From Stomorhina lunata (taxonomy: Eukaryota; Arthropoda; Insecta; Diptera; Rhiniidae): DNA of 64,000 bases. The position numbers and the translations under genes were made by a program. Numbering within the stretch: position 1 is the stretch's first letter; the number at the start of each line of letters is the position of its first letter. Shown here piece after piece: positions 56,790 to 64,000 of the stretch. Location of the stretch: contig OW121743.1 of assembly GCA_933228675.1 (NCBI GenBank), positions 15,213,724 through 15,277,723 of the forward strand, given 5' to 3'. The notes beneath the pieces were generated by a model that was not told the origin of the DNA, did not search any database, and saw nothing but the letters and a program-made list of their open reading frames with translations.

Positions 56790-57725
56790 CAAAAATAAGT
56801 AAGAAAGAGCTATAGTCGGTCAAGCCCGACCATACGATACCCTTCACCGCTAAGGTCAAAGGTGTTCTTTTTCCTATGTAAAGACAAATATTTGCTAAAT
56901 TTTGCCATCATAAAAACATTTTCTCAAAACTTATATATTTAAGCTGCTTCAGTCATTTGGACTTATATGAGAGCCAGGGTCAAATGTGGACCGATTATCT
57001 CGAAATTTGGCAAATTTATTACAATTTTTACACAAATTATGTATGCAAAAACTAGACTCAAAATTCTAATTATCTTCAGATTTATGAGTGTTTTAAAGAT
57101 TTATGGGTCAAATGCGGACCGATTATCTCGAAATTTGGCAAATTGATTACAGTTCTTATACAAATTATGTATGCTAAAACTAGACTCAAAATTCTAATTA
57201 TCTTCAAATTTATGAGCGTTTTAAAGATTTATGTCTCATTTAGTGCGTTTTGACAGAAGAATTTGTATGGGAGCCATGGTCAAATGTGGACCGATTGAAC
57301 GAATTTTGGTACAGTGATTTTTGTATACATAGGCAGTAATTGTTTTAAATTCCATGAAAAAATATTGATATTTGTGGCCAAAATATCAATTCCGGGAAGT
57401 AGGACCTATGGAAGGTACCATAAATAATGGACCTATTTTGACGAATTTCAATCCATGGCTTTCAAAAAAATGATCTGTGCCAAATTTCATCAAATTATCT
57501 TTAGAATTCCTGTACTTTGATTACATGGTTTACATGGGGACCCCCATGTCAGCCAGCCAGCCGTCCATCCAGCCAGACGGACGGACTGACATCGCTAAAT
57601 CGACTCAGATGTGATTCTTAGCCTACTGGTATACTAAAAGGTGGGTCTAAGACAAATATTTCTATGAGTTACATACATCAGCATAAACTTATAATACCCT
57701 TTCACCTAAGGTGATGAAGGGTGTA
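56790..57725. repeat. dispersed repeat, full-length copy
   Basis: The order of phrases matches 30551-31285: AATAAGTAAGAAAGAGCTAT, GTCGGTCAAGCCCGACCATA, GGACCGATTATCTCGAAATT, GGGAAGTAGGACC, the CCAGCCAGCCGTCCATCCAG tract, GTGGGTCTAAGACAAATATT and AATACCCTTTCACC. One internal segment (57000-57090) is repeated at about 57120-57220, making this copy longer. Confidence 0.75.
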
Positions 57726-58877
57726 AATATATACGTTTTACCAGGAAAAGGACAATTAGCGAAATCAAAAATAAAATAACAAATCGCGGGCCCATATGGA
57801 AAATAAGTTAATAAGTGCAGAGTCCACATAGTATTTATCAAGCAAAACCTTGTTGTATATGTATTGTTGCTAAGTTGACAGCCTAAATACCACGGGTAGT
57901 TCCGGCACGAAAAATCTCCTACCAAAGCAAGAGAGTTGTCAGGAGTAATTTGAATTTCCCAGTTAAGAAGCTAGAAATTAAAAAAGTGGACTTATTCACC
58001 CTCCCTTGCACGTAAAATTATCTTATGGTGATTTCTTTTCTAACAAAAATGCAAACTTGTAAAAATCTTCGTGTTCTTTAAACGTTTTATAATTTATCAT
58101 GTCCTTTTTATAATATGTTGCATCAAAAACATGGGAAAATTATATATTTTCTACACTCGACGAGCACATGCTTAAAATACAACATCCTTACAACCCTGCT
58201 GTATACAAATGAGGGCTTTTTGTTGATTTTATTTGTGTGTGTACATATTTGCTTTGGGGATAATATCATAAAAATATTAGTTTACTTGATCAGTTTTTCT
58301 TTAAATTTCTTTTGAACCTGCATTTACGTTCACACACGAACATTTTCTTCATCAGTTTTAATTTTATTTTCCTTAAATCTCATACAAATTTTCAAAATTT
58401 TCGTAAACTTGATGATACAATCAGGTTGCTCAATTTTTATTCTGTCAGTTTTTTCTCATACAAATTCAAGACTTAATAAGCCATACCTGACTAATGTAAA
58501 AGTAGACTTAATAAAGTTGCAAATAAAAAAATGTAAAAAAGGAACATTTTCATTTCGTCTCTAGTTGCAAAATATTCAAGCGGAATGGTAAAACCCAAAA
58601 AATTTGCACATTTTTTCTGCAACTTTGAGGGTAACATATTTCTCTTGAAAAAAAAAATCACCATAAGAGGCCCTTGTGCTTTATTAATATTTTGTCATAT
58701 CCATCTCTGACTAATAAAATGATTAACATTGCAATATTACCTAGACCTGACAGTGCTATCAATTCACTGTGATTGACAGTTGTAAACAATCCAATTTAAA
58801 CAAATCAATGCTTTTTTGTAAAAAATTCGAAAATAATCCAAAAATTTATATAAAACTTACGTTTATCTCCGGAAAAT
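57726..58877. other. intergenic region upstream of the zinc-finger gene
   Basis: AT-rich, no recognised gene. The proximal 140 bp (CAGTGCTATCAATTCACTGT at about 58751, a dyad with ACAGTGAATT) probably contains the zinc-finger gene promoter. Confidence 0.35.
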
Positions 58878-61800
58878 ATGTTAAATTCAAATCCCGACTT
58901 GATAAATAGTTGCCGCGTCTGCCGTAGTCCCAATCAGGATGGTGATTATGAATGTCTATATGTTACAACCAGCAAACACGAGGAGCCACTGGTTCTTAGT
59001 GAGGCGGGAATTTTATATGAAAACCTTTTGGATGTAAGTACGTTTATGGTCCAAGTATCAGGATTTATAGTGTTAGAAAGACGTCTTATAAATTTGATCG
59101 CCTGTGATAAATATATATTGTCTGCCTTTGACCCAGCGTACAGAGAAAATTAAATGCGGTCCTGGTGGTGAAATTAAAGTTTCACCACATCTCTTCCCTT
59201 CCACTTCGTTTGATTTCTTCGTTAATTTTGTTGCTTCATTATCTGTCACGTCACCTGTCTGTATTCTGATAGGCAGATATATCCAGACGATCTTTCCTAT
59301 AGCATAATACTTTGGACAATTTTATAGCAACTTTAAGTGAATTTCAGTTTCTTTAAATCAAGTCTTTTTCTGCTGAGAATTGGTTTATGTGACACAGCTT
59401 CCTTAATCTAAATGTTTCTAATAATACTGACATATATCCTAAGAGAAAAATGCCCATGTATAACCAAGGGTTCATATAAATGTATTTTTTTTAATTTAGT
59501 CTTTAGATGGAAATTTAGGCTTTTACAATTCTTTTATAAGAATCAGAGAAGATTATATAGATAATTATGAAAATGCTCTTAAAAACCAAAAAGAACTTTT
59601 AATTTAAAGTATTGCTTTTTCTTTATAGGTTTCATTAAACTCGTGCCACAATTATCCTCAATTCTTGTGCAATAGCTGCGATTTACAAATGAAACTTTTT
59701 AAGAAGCTTAAGGATAAGGCCTATAAAACCTTGGAATATCTGCAAAACTTATATGAAGTTGTAGCAAAAGAAGAATTATTTGAAGACATTGAAGAACTCA
59801 AAGAAAACAATGAACAGCAAACCACAAAACACTTAGAAAAGGAGCAGGAAGAAACCCCAGAATGTAATGAACTAGAGACTGAAGAATTACAAAATTATAA
59901 AGATGTTGTGAAAGAAGAACTAATGGGTATTATAGAGGAACAGCTGGAAGATCAAGAGTATGATAATCTGGATAAGTTAGAAACTTATGAAGCTGTAACA
60001 CAAGAACAACTAGGAGATGATATACAAGAACAAGAGCAGCTGGAATCCCATGAAAATAATCAAATAGAGGAATTAGAAAACTCCGAGATATTTGAGCATT
60101 TAGATGAATGTATAAATCAACAGTCGGATAATAGATTAAATAAATATCAGCAAGATATAAGTGCAAAGGAGTATCCTGAAAATAATATAAATGAATATCC
60201 AGTTCCAGCTGCTAATGGAGAAGAGTACCTAGAGAATAGGGCAACGATAGATAATAGTGAATCAGAGTATAACCAAAATGAAATTATTGATTACCCTACC
60301 AGTGGTTATCAATCAAACCCTGAAGAGTTATATATAGAGGATAAATCAAATCAAGGAAAGGAACATATGGAAAACGAAAGTTTTAATAATGAAAAATTGC
60401 TTGAGTTAGACAGTGAAAACACTACAACTAAGAAAGCTTTCGCAGATACATCCAATTCCCTGGCAAATCAAATTAATGTTCATTTTAGTCCCACAAATTC
60501 CGAAGTACGATATAGTTTTTCAACAGAGGTTGTTAATGAAACTAACGCCTCAGAAGGACAATCAATAAATATTAGCGAAAACAAGGAACCATTTTTTAAT
60601 AGCACAACAAATATGGAGGCTAATGCACAAGGACACACAATTAATGTAAATACAAACCAGTTTGATTTTGAAATAAACATTCCCATCAGTCATTTAAACT
60701 ATCAAACAAATGAACAAATTAACAGCAATACTCAAAACTGTGATAACATTTCGCCGGATACTTTAGCCTTAATTCAACCTGTAATAGATAAAAACGACTA
60801 CGTTACAGAAATCTATGAAATGCTAGAAGATGATGAAAGTAAAACCGAAAGTTATACGGAAAACAATGAAAATATTTTGGAATATGATGTTGATGACTTT
60901 ATGGAAGAAGACGCTGAATCTACGTCGGCCTTAAGTGATGTTGATTATGTAATCGAAGAGATTTTGAGTGAGGAACTAGATATGGAAAATCCAAGACCAC
61001 AGAAAATTAGGAGGCTTAATAATGGTAGTAGGAAAAAAAATATTAGTAGCACTAGTAAAAAAAGAGAATATAAATGTGAGCCTTGTCAGTTGCAATTCAA
61101 GAATTCACAGGAAGCTAAACAGCACAGGTAAGTCTTAATAATTAAGGTGATAAAATGAAATAAAAGAAGTACCTACAAAGAGGAATATTATATTATAATT
61201 TTATTTTAACAGAACTGATGTCCATGATGATAAATATCCCTGTAAAGATTGTTTAAAAACCTTCAAATCTCTACCATCGCTATACCTTCATATGAAAACC
61301 CACAATGGACCCGCCTTTCAATGCGAAATTTGCCAGAAAACCTTTAACCAGAGAGCTCACTATCAATATCACATGAATTATCATAATAATGTACGCAATT
61401 TTAAATGCACCAAATGCGACAAAGCCTTTCTTTCCAAGACCGATCTTAAAACTCATGCACGTTTTCATACAAAAAAACGTGCCTATGTTTGTCAGGTCTG
61501 CGGCAAGGACTATTTAATGATGGAACATCTAAAGGCCCATCAAATAACACATACCGGTCAAACTTTTCCATGCGAAATTTGCAATCAAAAATTTACTACA
61601 CCCAAAACTTTAAGGCAACATGTGAAAACAATACACGAAGATGAGCCAAAGTTTAAATGTGATTTTTGTACGAAGACTTTTAGGAGAAAACATCATTTGC
61701 AGGTAAATCTTGGAGTGGGGATTTAAATATGAGTTTTTTTATAAAATATTTTTTGTGTTTTCTTTTTAACAGTATCACCTAAGACTTCATCAGAAAAATG

Positions 61801-61916
61801 TAAAATTTCTAGACAATAGCTTTCAGGCAATAGATGACTTTACGGCTGATGATCTAATAGACCAGGAATTAGTTGATGATCCCGGTTTTGTAGCGCTCAA
61901 TGAAGATAGTATATAA
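58878..61916 (+). CDS. ZAD-C2H2 zinc-finger transcription factor
   Basis: Four exons: 58878-59033, 59629-61127, 61213-61702 and 61773-61916 (phases 0, 2, 0), giving 762 residues. The N-terminus is a ZAD dimerisation module with its zinc ligands split over exons 1 and 2 (C12, C15 in SCRVCRS; C66, C69 in FLCNSC). Residues about 95-530 are a long acidic, Glu/Asn-rich linker without a known fold. Seven C2H2 fingers follow (about 535-721: CEPC, CKDC, CEIC, CTKC, CQVC, CEIC, CDFC). The first and last fingers are each split by an intron, which supports the splice model: finger 7 gets its histidines only from exon 4. The tail is acidic. ZAD-ZNF proteins form a large insect family of nuclear DNA-binding proteins; the target is unknown. 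The exact orthologue is not recognised. Confidence 0.93.
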
Positions 61917-62689
61917 GAAAAAAATTTTAGTTATTTATTAAAGGTATACAAAATACTTATTAAATAATTTTTAAGTTCTTGCCTTTTTATTGTAACAAGC
62001 TAGGGGGCAAACAACGGCCCTAATGGCGTTCGCCAGAACTAATAAATCTTAGCACAAAGTCTCAAGAACTTTACAAGACTGAAACAATTATAAGGCTAAC
62101 CTTAAACAATACAAATGTTTACTAAGGAAGGTCTAGTACAAGTCTTGGGCTGATTTCTTCACCAATGTTGAAGACACCTCTATAGCTACAAGGTTTTCAA
62201 ACTGTATGATGAGACAGCTCTGCATGATTAATCATATCAAACGGTAGATGACAGCGAAGTCAGCAGTAACTATAAAACTTGACATAAAAAGGCCTTTTGT
62301 TGTACCTTCAAGGGATAGAAAATAAGGATTTCCAATTGATTTAACAAAAGCCCTTTTAACCCATACTAATGTTACAAACAAAGAGCCTATTCTACGAACG
62401 TTAATATTCTAAATCACAGACAGGTCTTGCAAAAAAAATTACTTAGATGATGATAAGCCGCAGAACGTTATGTTTTAAAACTGAAAATGTAATTTCTATA
62501 GTCCTGATGGCCTAAGAAATTGCAAACTGGTAATTATTTCTCTAACTAATGAGACTATAGCTTGGGCTGAACTGACCTTGGTTTCCTCGAAACTTGATAT
62601 TCGTACTGTCACGACTCTATCCGGTGTATACTTAGACTTCAACTGAGTCCGATACAAGAATTTTGTACAATTTTGATTTTCTTTTTAAA
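61917..62689. other. 3' flank of the zinc-finger gene, unassigned
   Basis: The 3' untranslated region is probably in the first 60 bp (TTTTTATTG near 61983). The remaining sequence has higher GC than the flanks and could be an old transposon remnant, but no motif was recognised. Confidence 0.3.
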
Positions 62690-64000
62690 TCGGGAAAATA
62701 CTTATTTTTTGGGATCATTTTGAAAAATTGATTTTTTTGTAGCAAAAACTTGAACTTGAATTAAATATGCGTCCAATCGAGAAAATACTTGATTTTTATG
62801 CGTCCAATCAAAAAAATACTTAATTTTTGGGATAATTTTGAAAATTTTTATTTTGTGTACCAAAAACTTAAAATTGGTTGTAGTTTCTTAAATATGCGTC
62901 TAATCGAGAAAATACTTGATTTTTGGGATCATTTTAAAAATATAGATTTTTTGGATTAAAAAAAAAACTTTTTTTTTTTAACAAAAACGTCCAATCGAGA
63001 AAATACTTGATTTTTGGGATCATTTTCAAAATTTTGATTTTTGGTAGCAAAAACTTAAAATTGGCTGTAGTTTCTTAAATATGCGTCCAATCGAGAAAAT
63101 ACTTGATTTTTGAGATCATTTTCAAAATTTTGATTTTTTTTCCCAAAAACTTAAAATTGGCTGTAGTTTCTTAAATATGCGTCCAATCGAGAAAATACTT
63201 GATTTTTGGGATCATTTTCAAAATTTTGATTTTTTTTTTTGATCATTTTCAAAATTTTGATTTTTTTTCCCAAAAACTTAAAATTGGCTGTAGTTTCTTA
63301 AATATGCGTCCAATCGAGAAAATACTTGATTTTTGAGATCATTTTCAAAATTTTGATTTTTTGTTTCGAAAACTTATAATTGGCTGTAGCTTCTTAAATA
63401 TGCGTCCAATCGAGAAAATACTTGATTTTTGAGATCATTTTCAAAATTTTGATTTTTTTTCCCAAAAACTTAAAATTGGCTGTAGTTTCTTAAATATGCG
63501 TCCAATCGAGAAAATACTTGATTTTTGGGATCATTTTCAAAATTTTGATTTTTTTTTTGATCATTTTCAAAATTTTGATTTTTTTTCCCAAAAACTTAAA
63601 ATTGGCTGTAGTTTCTTAAATATGCGTCCAATCGAGAAAATACTTGATTTTTGAGATCATTTTCAAAATTTTGATTTTTTGTTTCGAAAACTTATAATTG
63701 GCTGTAGCTTCTTAAATATGCGTCCAATCGAGAAAATACTTGATTTTTGAGATCATTTTCAAAATTTTGATTTTTTTTCCCAAAAACTTAAAATTGGCTG
63801 TAGTTTCTTAAATATGCGTCCAATCGAGAAAATACTTGATTTTTGGGATCATTTTCAAAATTTTGATTTTTTGTTTCGAAAACTTAAAATTGGCTGTAGT
63901 TTCTTAAATATGCGTCCAATCGAGAAAATACTTGATTTTTGGGATCATTTTCAAAATTTTGATTTTTTTTTTCCAAAAACTTAAAATTGGCTGTAGTTTC
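62690..64000. repeat. satellite with about 96-bp unit, runs past window end
   Basis: Units contain AATATGCGTCCAATCGAGAA, ATACTTGATTTTTGGGATCA and TTTTCAAAATTTTGATTTTT, then AAAACTTAAAATTGGCTGTA. Unit starts are 96-97 bp apart (63081, 63177; 63303, 63400, 63496), with some of 126 bp because a 30-bp piece is duplicated. A higher-order unit of 319 bp repeats (63177 to 63496; 63303 to 63622). TCAAAATTTTGA is a perfect 12-bp palindrome in each unit. Units before 63000 are diverged and truncated. Confidence 0.93.

Noticed and set aside
59034..59153. Read-through C-terminus of zinc-finger exon 1
   Set aside because: A consensus donor (GAT|GTAAGT) at 59034 and the second ZAD cysteine pair in exon 2 show that this is intron.
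1..64000. tRNA or rRNA genes
   Set aside because: No cloverleaf with matching A and B boxes and no rRNA-like conserved stretch was noticed by eye; a covariance-model scan would be needed to exclude small RNAs.

Overview
The window reads as nuclear DNA of a higher dipteran, most likely a calyptrate fly of the blow fly type. Support: short GT-AG introns, AT-rich DNA, TATA boxes followed by TCAGTT initiators, fly-type mariner and non-LTR retrotransposon remnants, and intact genes of insect families (SVWC secreted peptides, JHAMT-like methyltransferases, a ZAD zinc-finger protein, a CDK2AP1 orthologue). The species assignment is inference.

Layout. 1-9.9 kb is a graveyard of transposable elements: an R1-like non-LTR remnant (1-1765), two mariner relics (1820-2398; 3201-4504), other non-LTR fragments, and a tandem repeat of about 150 bp. 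From 10.1 to 42 kb runs a cluster of single-domain von Willebrand factor C (SVWC) genes, all on the plus strand. Three belong to one subfamily (10519-11396, 16443-17125, 23177-29750, the last with a 6.1 kb first intron). One belongs to a second subfamily (36309-36846), followed by an extra last exon (40976-41069) and a truncated copy (41832-42005). Transposons and a minisatellite fill the gaps.

From 42.8 to 50.2 kb lie three intact, tandem, minus-strand JHAMT-like methyltransferase genes with identical exon layout. From 47 to 54 kb are three unrelated short-unit satellites (30, 11 and 31 bp). From 55 to 62 kb are two ordinary conserved genes, CDK2AP1 (minus) and a ZAD-C2H2 zinc-finger gene (plus). 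A 96-bp satellite starts near 62.7 kb and runs off the end.

How the parts relate. The SVWC and methyltransferase clusters are local tandem expansions, the first of small secreted peptides (a family tied to immune and environmental response), the second of SAM-dependent enzymes related to the one that makes juvenile hormone. GATA-type motifs recur next to the SVWC TATA boxes and inside their first introns. The least expected signals are a candidate alternative last exon 4.1 kb downstream of the fourth SVWC gene, and the presence of perfect 12-20 bp palindromes at the core of four otherwise unrelated satellites, with further hairpins in two MITE-like elements and beside two genes. All splice structures were worked out by hand from GT/AG sites, reading phase and paralogue comparison; no transcript or database evidence was available.
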